Positions 46,501 to 54,163 of a stretch of 64,000 bases of DNA are shown piece by piece. Made by a program: the position numbers and the translations under genes. The stretch comes from Elephas maximus indicus (lineage: Eukaryota > Chordata > Mammalia > Proboscidea > Elephantidae), in contig NC_064824.1 in NCBI RefSeq assembly GCF_024166365.1, positions 48,398,608-48,462,607 of the forward strand. The letters run 5' to 3'. The notes below the pieces were generated by a model, which saw only the letters and a list, made by a program, of their open reading frames with translations, searched no databases and had not been told where the DNA came from. The first letter of the stretch is position 1. Each line of letters begins with the position of its first letter.

Positions 46501-46562
46501 TCTTTCTTTAATGCTTCACAGAAATCCAACATATACTGTATCTTGTCTTTATTGGCTGCCAT
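34394..46562 (-). CDS. NMI: NMI, N-myc and STAT interactor (spliced)
   Basis: Coding exons on the minus strand: 46,562-46,488; 45,721-45,617; 42,436-42,274; 39,253-39,147; 38,645-38,453; 35,409-35,303; 34,582-34,394. They total 939 bases, 312 residues plus TAG; human NMI has 307. All junctions are GT-AG and in frame. Residues about 27-58 form a coiled coil ([14 protein letters not shown]). Two NMI/IFP35-type (NID) modules follow, roughly 85-180 and 185-290, with the [14 protein letters not shown] and [13 protein letters not shown] signatures. In human, NMI is a cytoplasmic, interferon-inducible adaptor that binds STATs, Myc proteins and IFI35; function here is by homology. The N-terminal exon is the most diverged part; the C-terminus ends EEET, two residues past the human end. 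No break is visible, so I call it intact. RBM43 lies about 3 kb downstream. Confidence 0.97.
34583..35302 (-). other. NMI intron 7
   Basis: 720 bp. 34,690-34,960 ('agcaggggaatgtaagactc', 'gttttagaaaggtaactcta') resembles an old dispersed mammalian repeat; the rest is AT-rich. Confidence 0.8.
35303..35409 (-). CDS. NMI: NMI coding exon 6
   Basis: 107 bp, phase 1 in, phase 0 out. [18 protein letters not shown] and [11 protein letters not shown]. Acceptor 'cctttgtag', donor CAG|GTAAAG. Confidence 0.96.
36085..36300 (+). mobile_element. MIR element
   Basis: 'gtcaaacatacctgccttca', 'cctacttatgagctatgtgc', 'cttgggtatgttgtgtgact'. Antisense to NMI. Confidence 0.7.
36350..36519 (-). mobile_element. 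Afrotherian SINE
   Basis: Tail 'actgccatcgaattgatccc' to head 'accaccagggtttcc'. Short form, like the nested 15.3 kb copy. Confidence 0.93.
36524..36735 (+). mobile_element. Afrotherian SINE, diverged
   Basis: Faces away from the copy just before it. 'gcagttcgaacccacccagt', 'ccatgaagattacagccaag', ending GAATCGACTTGAGAGCAATGG. Confidence 0.85.
37611..37904 (+). mobile_element. tRNA-Gly-headed SINE
   Basis: 'gcagtggtagaattcttgcc' and 'gggagaccccggttcaattc' are close to tRNA-Gly A and B boxes. The body 'gagcttccagactaagatgg' matches the 17.1 kb copy. It cannot be a tRNA gene: no closing acceptor stem. Confidence 0.85.
38185..38400 (+). mobile_element. MIR element
   Basis: 'ttgggtaagctatttaacct', 'cctaaacctcagcttcctgg', 'acacctacctccacagctgt'. 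It lies 50 bp from the donor of NMI coding exon 5. Confidence 0.75.
38453..38645 (-). CDS. NMI: NMI coding exon 5
   Basis: 193 bp, phase 0 in, phase 1 out. [39 protein letters not shown]. Acceptor 'ttactttctag', donor GAG|GTACTT. Starts the second NID module; three residues longer than human near GIPADGR. Confidence 0.97.
38646..39146 (-). other. NMI intron 5, almost wholly an LTR
   Basis: 501 bp, of which 409 are the LTR at 38,729-39,137. The LTR starts 9 bases after the splice donor. Confidence 0.9.
38729..39137 (-). mobile_element. Solo LTR, ERVL-MaLR-like, sense to NMI
   Basis: Minus strand TGTTATGGATTGAATTGTG...CTAAGACA. Flanks CTGTG (38,724-38,728) and CAGTG (39,138-39,142) look like a 5-bp target duplication with one mismatch. 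The AATAAA position of the related 43.8 kb LTR reads AACAAA here. Confidence 0.8.
39147..39253 (-). CDS. NMI: NMI coding exon 4
   Basis: 107 bp, phase 1 in, phase 0 out, same length and phases as coding exon 6. [30 protein letters not shown]. Acceptor 'ctgattttcag', donor CAG|GTAACA. Confidence 0.97.
40243..40439 (+). mobile_element. Afrotherian SINE
   Basis: Head 'gagccctggtggtgcagtgg', 'aaagattacagccttggaaa', diverged tail 'gatgagtgggaatcaactcg'. Confidence 0.93.
41195..41400 (+). mobile_element. MIR element
   Basis: 'gtagaccttgagccagttat', 'ttaagtgttattatgtgtcg', 'gacactgtgctaagtagttt'. Confidence 0.75.
41445..41617 (-). mobile_element. Afrotherian SINE
   Basis: Tail 'attgccatcaagtcaattct', then 'ttccaaggctgtaaatcctt' and 'gggtttaaactatcaacctt'. 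Interrupts a MIR-like stretch. Confidence 0.88.
41755..41965 (+). mobile_element. MIR-like element
   Basis: 'acttcctgagaatttgtttc' and 'aagaataaaatgagatgatg'. Confidence 0.55.
41985..42200 (+). mobile_element. MIR element
   Basis: 'gggtttgagtcccagagcca', 'ctcatctgtaaaatggggat', 'aatcatacctccctctgggt'. It ends about 75 bp from the NMI exon donor. Confidence 0.85.
42274..42436 (-). CDS. NMI: NMI coding exon 3
   Basis: 163 bp, phase 0 in, phase 1 out. [45 protein letters not shown]. Acceptor 'tttgaattag', donor AAG|GTATGA. It opens the first NID module. Confidence 0.97.
43072..43223 (-). mobile_element. Afrotherian SINE, short and well preserved
   Basis: 'agtgccctcgagtcaattcc', 'tataggacggagtagaactg', head 'ccaccagggtttccc'. 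Flanks TATATTTA / CATATTTA suggest a target duplication. Confidence 0.93.
43841..44337 (+). mobile_element. Solo LTR, ERVL-MaLR-like, antisense to NMI
   Basis: 497 bp from TGTCATGGACTG to ACCAAGACA. Flanks TGCTT and TGCTA fit a 5-bp duplication with one mismatch. AATAAA is kept near 44,267. A short C-run and A-rich start follow retroviral LTR style. Confidence 0.8.
44690..44885 (-). mobile_element. Ancient L1 fragment, first part
   Basis: 'ggatccagatcaagaaatgg' to 'ctcttttggctcaacat'; it continues after the MLT1 at 45,353. Confidence 0.6.
44886..45352 (+). mobile_element. MLT1-type LTR nested in old L1
   Basis: 'caatatgactggtgtcctta', 'ggacgacagccatgtgaaga', 'cagtttgtggtactttgtta', 'atggcaactccaggaaacta' are classic MLT1 wording. 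Small open frames here are not genes. Confidence 0.85.
45353..45540 (-). mobile_element. Ancient L1 fragment, second part
   Basis: 'gtgagattcatccatattgt', 'taatattccattgtacgaat', 'tggttgttttcagtttgggg' match the old mammalian L1 on its reverse strand. It ends about 75 bp from NMI coding exon 2. Confidence 0.75.
45617..45721 (-). CDS. NMI: NMI coding exon 2 (coiled coil)
   Basis: 105 bp, phase 0 both ends. [18 protein letters not shown] and [12 protein letters not shown]. Acceptor 'gatattttttag', donor CAG|GTAACT. Confidence 0.96.
45722..46487 (-). other. NMI intron 2
   Basis: 766 bp, AT-rich. A MIR-like stretch may lie at 45,860-46,030; otherwise nothing recognised. Confidence 0.85.
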
Positions 46563-46568
46563 GATTCC
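46488..46568 (-). CDS. NMI: NMI first coding exon, start codon
   Basis: Acceptor 'aataactag', six 5' UTR bases GGAATC, then ATG at 46,562. Encodes [20 protein letters not shown] and five more residues; donor AAG|GTAAAA. It resembles the human start (MEADKD...) only weakly but joins in frame at the right length. Confidence 0.88.
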
Positions 46569-46914
46569 CTAGTTATTATAAAAAATAAATATCTTTAAAA
46601 AGAAATATATGTACACATTCAAAAAGAAAGAAATAACTTTTACCCTCTTATGGAAGAAACATCTTCTCTTTGCTATGTCTTTTTTCCTGTCCTGAAAGTC
46701 TTTATTACCACCTGGCTTATACCTGAACAAAGCATTTATTTCAGATAACCTTCACACTTTTAAATATATAAAAGGATTCTAAAAATCCTTTGCATTTCAA
46801 CATAATAATATACAGAAAATAATGAGTATTAACATTCCTTTGTAGTTCACATCCCAGTCACCATATTATGCTCCATTTTAAAAGACTACTATTTTTGGGT
46901 CCACGAATAGTGTT

Positions 46915-47962
46915 GTTGTTGTTAGGTGCCGTCGAGTCGGTTCTGACTCATAGCGACCCTATGCACAACAGAACGAAACACTACCCGGTCCTGTGCCATC
47001 CTTACAATCGTTGTTATGCTTGAGCTCATTGTTGCAGCCACTGTGTCAATCCACCTCGTTGAGGGTCTTCCTCTTTTCCACTGACCCTGTACTTTGCCAA
47101 GCATGATGTCCTTCTCCAGGGATGGATCCCTCCTGACAACATGTCCAAAGTATGTAAGACACAGTCTCGCCATCCTTGCCTCTAAGGAGCATTCTGGCCA
47201 CACTTCTTCCAAGACAGATTTGTTTGTTCTTTTGGCAGTCCATGGTATATTCAATATTCTTCACCAACACCCCAATTCAAAGGCGTCAACTCTTCTTCGG
47301 TCTTCCTTATTCATTGTCCAGCTTTTACATACATATGATGTGATTGAAAATACCATGGCTTGGGTCAGGCACACCTTAGTCTTCAGGGTGACATCTTTGC
47401 TCTTCAACACTTTGAAGAGGTCCTTTGCAGCAGATTTGCCCAATGCAATGCATCTTTTGATTTCTTGACTGCTGCTTCCATGGCCGTTGATTGTGGATCC
47501 AAGGAAAATGAAATCCTTGACAACTTCAGTCTTTTCTCCATTTATCATGATGTCGCTCATTGGTCCAATTGTGAGGATTTTTGTTTCCTTTATGTTGAGG
47601 TGCAATCCATTCTGAAGGCTGTGGTCTTTGATCTTCATTAGTAAGTGCTTCAGGTCCTCTTCACTTTCAGCAAGCAAGGTTGTGTCATCTACATAATGCA
47701 GGTTGTTAATGAGTCTTCCTCCAATCCTGATGCCCCATTCTTCTTCATATAGTCCAGCTTCTCGATTATTTGCTCAGCATACAGATTGAACAGGTATGGT
47801 GAAAGAATACAACCCTGACGCACACCTTTCCTGACTTTAAACCAATCAGTATCCCCTTGTTCTGTCCGAACAACTGCCTCTTGATCTATGTAAAGGTTCC
47901 TCATGAGCAAAATTAAGTGTTCTGGAATTCCCATTCTTCGCAATGTTATCTATAGTTTGTTA
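46915..47962 (-). mobile_element. RTE-class LINE, 3' half
   Basis: Minus strand: RT from YLFNLYAEQIIEKLDYMK, YVDD box near 47,690, KDFIFLGSTINGHGSSSQEI, then NIPWTAKRTNKSVLEEVWPE and GKVQGQWKRGRPSTRWID, ending AACAACAAC at 46,915. Little decayed: 47,261-47,677 and 46,922-47,254 stay open but in different frames. Sense to NMI. Confidence 0.93.
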
Positions 47963-47971
47963 GGATCCACA

Positions 47972-48188
47972 CATGAATAGCACAAGTGGTTCATGCACTT
48001 GGCTACTAACCAAAAGGCTGGAGGTTTAAGTCTACCAGAGGCACCTTGGAAGAAAGACCTAGTGATCTACTTCAAAAAATTCTCTCATTGATAACCCTAT
48101 GCAGTACAGTAGTTGTACTCTGACACACATGGGGTCACCATGAGTCAAGAGTTGACTCGATGGCAACTTTTTGTTTTTTTTTTTTAAT
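47972..48188 (+). mobile_element. Afrotherian SINE
   Basis: Head lost into the RTE junction; 'ggaggtttaagtctaccaga', 'gacacacatggggtcaccat', T-run at 48,172-48,184. Confidence 0.88.
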
Positions 48189-48689
48189 TTTGGTCAGATG
48201 CTTTGTGTTGTCCCTCTTACAACAAAGATCAGAAAAGGCAAGTGAATCAGATATATGTGACAATCTAGGAACCCTAAGCATCAAAGACAAAGCTGAAGAA
48301 TAGGACTGAGAACAGGCGGAAGGACAGTTAATTCAGTGACAGCAGAAACACGGATCACTGCCATCCTGCTAGGTGGATCTGCACAGCACACACAGATAGA
48401 GGCAAGTAGCAACATCCCAAGCTGAAACTCACTCCATCTGTTGTGGCTGAACTGCAGTGAATCTACACGCAGTTTCAGAACCAAACAGGAGCAACACCAG
48501 ACCTGCGAAAGATGAGTACAAGCTCGAAACCCATCACATGCACTATAATCCTCCCCCCATGAGAGCTCTATGGCCAAGGAGTACTCCCTTCTCCTCATCC
48601 ATCTCCCTACCCACTCCAACACTAGTCCAGCAGCATTCAACAGTGGCGTGTCCCTAAGAAGGGAACTCACTGCCTAGTCCAGAGGCCCT
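48189..48689. other. Intronic DNA, unassigned
   Basis: GC content is higher than around it and open frames exist on both strands (48,281-48,670), but no family resemblance or splice signals support a gene. Confidence 0.4.
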
Positions 48690-50935
48690 GGATAAGTAAA
48701 GCATTACTGAAGAAGAACAACAACAAGTGGGAGGACTCACACTACCTGATTTTAGAATCTATTATACAGCCATAGTAGTCAAAACAGTCTGGTACTGGTA
48801 CAACAACGGATACATAAAACAACAGAACATATTTGAGAACCTAGACATAACTCCATCCACCTATGAGCAGTAGATATTTGACAAGGGGCCAAAGTCCTCT
48901 AAACGGGGAAAAGATAGTCTAACCAATAGTGCTGGCATAACTAGATGTCTGTCTAAAAAAATGAAACAAGGCCCATACCTTACACCATACACAAAAACTA
49001 ACTCAAAATGGATCAAAGACCTAAACATAAAATCTAAAATGATAAAGATCATGTAAGAAAAAATAGGGACAATGCTAGGGGCCTTAATACACGGCATAAA
49101 TAGTATACATACCATAACTAACAATGCACCAGAAAGATAAATTAGATGACTGGAAGCACCTAAAAATTAAATACTTATGTTCATCAAAAGACTTCACCAA
49201 AAGAGTAAAAAGAGAACCTTCAGACTGGGAAGAAATTTTTGGCTACGACATATCCGACAAGAGTCTAATATCTAAAATCTACAAAATACTTCAACACCTC
49301 AATAACAAAAAGACAAATAATCCAATTAAAAAATGAGGAAAGGATGTAAACTGACACCTTACCAAAGAAGACATTCAGGCGGCCAATAGACATGTGAGTA
49401 AAAGCTCGCAATCATCAGCCATTAGAAAAATGCAAATCAAAACTACAAGGAGATACCATCTCAACCCAACAATACTGGCACTAATCCAAAAAACACAAAA
49501 TAACAAACGCTGGAGAGGTTTCGGGGAGATTGGAACTCATGCTTTCCTGGTGGGAATGTAAAATGGAACAACCACTTTGGAAAACTATATGGTGCTTCCT
49601 TAAAAATCTAGATCTAGAAACACCATATGCTCCAGCAATCCTACTCCAATGAATATACCGTAGAGAAGTAAGAGCCATCACATGAACAGACACATGCACA
49701 CCCATGTTCACTGCAGCACTATTCACAATAGCAAAAAGATGGAAACAACCTAAGTCCCCAACAACAGATGAATGCATAAACAAATTACGGTACATACACA
49801 CAACAGAATACTACGCAAAGATAAAGAACAAAGATGAATCTGTGAAACATCTCACAGCGTGGGTGAATCTAGAGGGCATTATGCTGAGTGAAATAAGTCA
49901 GTCACGAAAGGACAAATGTTGTATGAGGCCACTATAGAAAGAACTCAAGAGAAGGTTTACACACAGAAAAAAATATTCTTTGATGGTTACGAGGGTGCAG
50001 AGGGAGCGGCAGGTGAAATCACTAACTAGATAGTAGACAAGAGTCAACTCTGGTGAAGGGAAAGACAACATGCAATATGCAGAAAATCAGCACAACTGGA
50101 CCAAAGCAAAAGCACAGGAGTTTCCCAGACATATCCAAATACTCCAAGGGACCAAGGAGCTGGGGCTGGGGCTAGTGACCATAGTCTCGAGGGACATCTA
50201 GGACAACTGGCACAACATAGTTCATAAATAAAATGTCCTACATCCCACTTTGGTGAGTACCATCTGGGATCTTAAAAGCTTGTGAGTGGCCATTTAAGAT
50301 CCATCTATTGGTTCCATTCTATCCAGAGCAAAGGAGAATGAAGAAAATCAAAGACACAAGGAAAATATTAGCCCAAAGAACTAAAGGACCACATGAACCA
50401 GAAACTCCACCAGGCAGAGCCCAGAAGAACCAGATGGTGCCCGGCTACCGCCACTGACTGCTCTGACAGGGATCGTAACAGAGAGCTCCAGACAGAATGC
50501 GAGAAAAATATAGAACACAATTCAAATTCACAAAAAAAGACCACACTTATTGGTCTGACAGAGACTGGAGGAACCCCCAACGCTACAGGCCCTGGATACT
50601 CTGCTAACTCAGAACTGAAACCACTCCTGAAGCCCACTTTTCAGACAAAGATTAGACAGGCCTATACAAAAAAATAGTAATAATAACACATGTGACGAAC
50701 ATGCTTCTTAGTTCAATCAAATATATGAGACCAAATGGGCAACTCTTGCCCAAAAGCAAGATTAAGACAGGAAGGGACAGGAACTGGACAAATGGACACA
50801 GGGAAACCAGAATGGAAAGGGAAACATACTATCACACTGTGAGAATTGCAACCAATGTCACAAAACAATATGTGTATAAATTTCTGGATGAGAAATTAGA
50901 TGGCATGTATCAATATTAATTTTTGATTTTTACAA
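48690..50935 (+). mobile_element. L1 LINE, 5'-truncated ORF2 end and 3' UTR
   Basis: Starts inside ORF2 (parallel to 3060 of the first L1). Fragments SKDFTKRVKREPSDWEEIFG (about 49,185), [19 protein letters not shown] (49,704) and the ending RKDKCCMRPL at 49,937 show decayed C-terminal ORF2. The 3' UTR differs from the 1-5 kb copy after about 50,650, so it is another subfamily. Antisense to NMI. Confidence 0.92.
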
Positions 50936-50952
50936 TTATATTGTAGTTACAA

Positions 50953-51092
50953 GAGCCCTGGTGATGCAGCAGTTAAAGTGATCGACGGCTAACTGAAAAG
51001 TCAGCAGTTCAAAACTACCAGCAGCTCCGCAGGAGAAAGATCTGGCACTCTGCTCCATAGACATTTATAGCTTCGACTCAACGGTGGTAGGT
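50953..51092 (+). mobile_element. Afrotherian SINE, internally deleted
   Basis: 'agagccctggtgatgcagca', 'cagcagttcaaaactaccag'; most of the tail is missing, leaving GACTCAACGGTGGTAGG. Confidence 0.85.
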
Positions 51093-51147
51093 TGTTGTTT
51101 TTTTTTTTTAATTGTAGTTATGTAGAATGCTTTTTGTAAAAGGATAT

Positions 51148-51233
51148 AAACACTGGTGGTTTCAAACTGGGGACCTTTTCGTTAGCAGTTGATCCCTTTA
51201 ACCACCACGCCCCACTGTGCCACCAGGGCTCCT
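51148..51233 (-). mobile_element. Afrotherian SINE, head half
   Basis: 'gaccttttcgttagcagttg', 'gtgccaccagggctcct'. Confidence 0.85.
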
Positions 51234-51384
51234 CATTATAATCACAAGGACCCTCGAAAGTGAAAATGGGAAGCAGAAGGGAAAGTCAGAGATGTGACTA
51301 CAGAAGAATGATCAAACAGATGCAATGTTGCTGGCTTTCAAGATGGAAAAAAGGGCCATAAGCCAAGGAAAACGGCAGCCTTTT

Positions 51385-51435
51385 GTTGTTAGCTTCCCTG
51401 GAGTTGATTCTGACTCATGGTGACCCCATGTGTTA
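51385..51435 (-). mobile_element. SINE/RTE tail fragment
   Basis: 'ctggagttgattctgactca' and TGGTGACCCCATGTG only. Confidence 0.6.
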
Positions 51436-51469
51436 GCTACTGGAAAAGGTAAGAGAACTGATTGATCCC

Positions 51470-51635
51470 AAGAGCCTCCAGAAAGGAACTTAGTTCTGCC
51501 AACACCTTGAGTTTAGCACAGTGCGACTCATGTCAGGCTTCTAACCTACAGAACTGTAAGAAAAGAAATTTGTGTTGTTTTAAGCCACTAAATTTAAAAC
51601 AATTTGTTATGGCAGCAAATAAACCGATACACATC
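51470..51635 (+). mobile_element. MLT1-like LTR 3' fragment
   Basis: 'gcctccagaaaggaacttag', 'gttttaagccactaaattta', 'aatttgttatggcagcaaat'. Confidence 0.7.
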
Positions 51636-51761
51636 ACCACCACCCATTTACTACCTATTTCCCTAATAGATTACTGTGGTGCCAGACCTGATACAATCTA
51701 ACCTTCCTATATGCACACCTGTCAGCAAAAAAAGAAAAGCCCAAAGAATGAAATTAGGGGA

Positions 51762-51780
51762 AGGAAGGAAGGAAGGAAGG
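51762..51780 (+). repeat. (GGAA)n simple repeat
   Basis: About four and a half perfect units. Confidence 0.9.
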
Positions 51781-51900
51781 GCATGGGGATTAATAAAGTA
51801 CCATGCTATGGATAATGAAATACATATAATCTTAAAAGAATTTAAGCACCTTGCCTAGACTGGGAAACACAGTATTCTCCTTTGGATGGCTCCTTCAAGA

Positions 51901-52134
51901 AAAACCCTGCATGTTGGGCAGCTCATGTCTGGAGGGGAGATGAGGAGGGCAGAAGCTGGCTGAATGGACACAGGAATACAGGGTGGAGAGAGGGAGTGTG
52001 CTGTCTCATTAGAGGGAGAGCAATTAGGAGTATATAGCAAGGTACATATAAATTTTTGTATGAGAGACTGACTTGACTTGTAAACTTTCACTTAAAGCAC
52101 AATAAAAATAAAAATAAAAAAACCCTGCATATTG
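51901..52134 (+). mobile_element. Short L1 3' end with target-site duplication
   Basis: The last about 200 bases of an L1 like the 1-5.3 kb copy ('cttgtaaactttcacttaaa', AATAAAAATA tail). Flanked by AAAACCCTGCATGTTG (51,901-51,916) and AAAACCCTGCATATTG (52,119-52,134), one mismatch in 16. Confidence 0.93.
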
Positions 52135-52244
52135 TGAAAAGCGAGGCTTAAGTGAAGAGAGCTTTGTCTGTTTTTTAAGGAATCCATTTTCCTAAGAACT
52201 ATCTCAAGAGACTATAAAATGCCAGGGAAACACAAATCATTTTA

Positions 52245-52257
52245 AGTTTCCATTTCC
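52245..52257 (+). promoter_or_regulatory. ISRE-like motif near NMI promoter
   Basis: AGTTTCCATTTCC matches the interferon-stimulated response element spacing (TTTCNNTTTC). It overlaps TTCCGGAA at 52,254-52,261. It would lie about 320 bp inside NMI intron 1. Confidence 0.5.
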
Positions 52258-52640
52258 GGAATGCACTAAAGCAAACTAAAGGGACAGGAACAGACGCAGG
52301 ACACGATAGAGAAGCCAACTTGTGCCAGGGGCCATGCGCCCCCTCGGCGTATCTGTAGCTAAGGAGAACCCGGCTGCTGACAGCAGAGCGCGCGGGGTCC
52401 GATCTGCGGGGGTCGCAGAGCCTCCTCCCGCGCCCTCTCTTCTGGGCGCTTCCCCCACCATCCCCAGCTTAGCGGAAATCTCCTCCCTACCCACCCGAGG
52501 CCCGTCTAGCCCGGGGCTACTAGTAGCACAGATGGCAGCCAAACAGCAGCCGGGAACAGGACGCCCCACTCACCCACGTCGGCCAGCACAGTGCAGGGAC
52601 TCTGCGCCCCGGCCTCGCCCTGGGCCCAGCGCGCCAGCCC

Positions 52641-52649
52641 TTCCGGGAA
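52641..52649. promoter_or_regulatory. GAS (STAT) site in NMI promoter
   Basis: TTCCGGGAA fits TTCN3GAA and the stronger TTCC(G/C)GGAA form bound by STAT dimers. It lies three bases before a CACGTG E-box. Confidence 0.6.
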
Positions 52650-52651
52650 AC

Positions 52652-52657
52652 CACGTG
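52652..52657. promoter_or_regulatory. E-box CACGTG in NMI promoter
   Basis: Perfect Myc/Max/USF-type E-box within CpG-rich DNA. Confidence 0.6.
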
Positions 52658-52800
52658 AGGCTGCGCGCGGGGGAGCGCGCCTTCCTCCGGCCAAAGGCCA
52701 AAGGCGCTGCGCAGGAACCGCCCTGGGCTTCCCGATGCTGATGCTGCCTTATGCAAACGCGTCCCTGGAGATCTGAGGGGCCATTCCGGCCTAGGTGTCA

Positions 52801-53576
52801 CTCGGATTAATAGTTTGGTTTCTTAAAAAATAAAAATAAAACAAACTCTCCTCAAATGCTGTTTTCTTTTAAACTAATCACTACTAACACCAAACCTGGT
52901 ACCTCCAGTGATTTTAAGGTGTATCACTAGCAACACAAAGCTCTAATCAGTTTTATTTTCTGTTTTTAAAAGGTGGTTTGTGTGTTCGTTTTGTGAGAGT
53001 CTATCCCAAAAGTAGTCCTGAAGTTTCTATTAACACTAATAATTAGGACATGTTTTTAAAACCGTGTGTGTGTGTGTGTGTGTGTTTTATGGGAGTGTAT
53101 TGATGGCAAAGTGGATAGAAACCAAATAAACTCAATGAGATTACATAAAGCAGGAATCTCCCTTGGACCGTGCCTTCCAGATTGTCTCATTGTAATTTAT
53201 CGATCTTAATAAACTTAAACTACAGTTTTTTTTTTAATAGCCAGCACAGCACCAACGTTTCTGTGTGTCTTTTGCAAAGTCCCCTGGGCGAAAGTTGGGA
53301 AAACTGCAGTGCTCACGTAGTTTCTATGACCCATGTCCCTTGAAAGTTTTCTTATAATCTTTTGTTTTGTTGTGAACCTTGTAAATAAATGCTTCATTAG
53401 GTGTGAACGTTTCCTTTGAAGATAAAACATCTGGCATAGCTCAAGATCTGAGTGTTTCTTAACCCTGCACAAAGACCCACCCCACAGCTGCACTTGCTCA
53501 TTAATAGAGATGGCAGAGGTATATCAAAATCACATAGAGTTCTAGTTTGTAGTATATAATAACAAAAACAAAAAAA
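52801..53576. other. Intergenic DNA upstream of NMI
   Basis: Contains a (GT)n run at 53,064-53,084. The 53,215-53,493 minus frame ends beside an A-run and may be part of an old processed copy, but I cannot identify a parent. Confidence 0.4.
53064..53084 (+). repeat. (GT)n microsatellite
   Basis: About ten perfect units. Confidence 0.95.
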
Positions 53577-53735
53577 AACAAGACAAACCCGTTGCCGTCA
53601 AGTCAATTCTGACTCAGAGTAACCCCATCGGAGAGAGAACTGCTCAGTACGGTTTCTAAGGAGTGGCTGGTGAATTACAACTGCCAACCTTTTGGTTAGC
53701 AGCCGAGCTCTTAACCACTGAGCCACCAGGGCTCC
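53577..53735 (-). mobile_element. Afrotherian SINE
   Basis: 'gttgccgtcaagtcaattct', 'ccttttggttagcagccgag', 'gagccaccagggctcc'. Confidence 0.93.
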
Positions 53736-54130
53736 ACCGATATAGTGGTCCTGAAGAACAGATTAAAAGAAGTAAAATTCATAAATCAAGAAAGTTGATA
53801 GAATCAGTTTCCATTTGTTCTTTTCTTAGAATAACATGTCTAAGCAGAAAAAAAATAAATAGGAAAAAGGACTGCCCACTGCGGTAGGTGATAAGGACTT
53901 CTTTGTACTCCTCGGCCCACTTAGAAAATACAAAAACTCCATCTATTGCAAATTGAGAAAGAATTATTTCTGCTCTACCTTGGGATTTCAGAGGGAGCAT
54001 GAACTCTAGAGGTTATTTAGTTCAATCTCAATTCTTTTTTATTATGTTTCATACAAAGATATAAGGGGCAGGACCTTCTTTCATTACTTTTTATACAATG
54101 ATATAAGGGGCAGGGCCTTGGCCAGAACAG
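53736..54130. other. Intergenic DNA
   Basis: A short direct repeat, 'gatataaggggcagg', appears at 54,058 and 54,100. Nothing else recognised. Confidence 0.5.
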
Positions 54131-54131
54131 G

Positions 54132-54163
<32 letters not shown>
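54131..54163 (+). repeat. (GTT)n microsatellite, RTE terminal repeat
   Basis: Eleven GTT units, which are the AAC tail of the RTE that follows on the minus strand. Confidence 0.93.

Larger units (their letters stand above)
46569..52573 (-). other. NMI intron 1 (5' UTR intron)
   Basis: About 6 kb if exon 1 ends at 52,574. Filled with RTE, SINE, two L1 pieces and an MLT1 scrap; 48,190-48,690 is unassigned. Confidence 0.55.
52574..52700 (-). other. NMI: Probable NMI non-coding exon 1
   Basis: A strong donor, GACGTGG|GTGAGT, sits at 52,574/52,573 on the minus strand inside the CpG-rich block. The right limit (transcription start) is a guess. Confidence 0.45.
52310..52800 (-). promoter_or_regulatory. 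CpG-rich promoter region of NMI
   Basis: Sharp rise in GC and CG dinucleotides compared with AT-rich flanks (for example gcgcgcgggg near 52,390 and gcgcgcgggggagcgcgcc near 52,665). It is the only such block upstream of NMI exon 2. Overlapping open frames on both strands are expected from GC-rich DNA and are not called. Confidence 0.78.

Noticed and set aside
48281-48670. 129-residue frame as an intronic gene
   Set aside because: Overlapped by another frame on the opposite strand; no known motif.
52276-52801. Up to 139-residue frames on both strands
   Set aside because: Same reason: NMI CpG-rich promoter; proline/arginine/alanine-rich by base composition.
53215-53493. Processed pseudogene on the minus strand with an A-tail at about 53,225
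   Set aside because: The A-run and frame are suggestive, but I could not recognise a parent gene or a target duplication.
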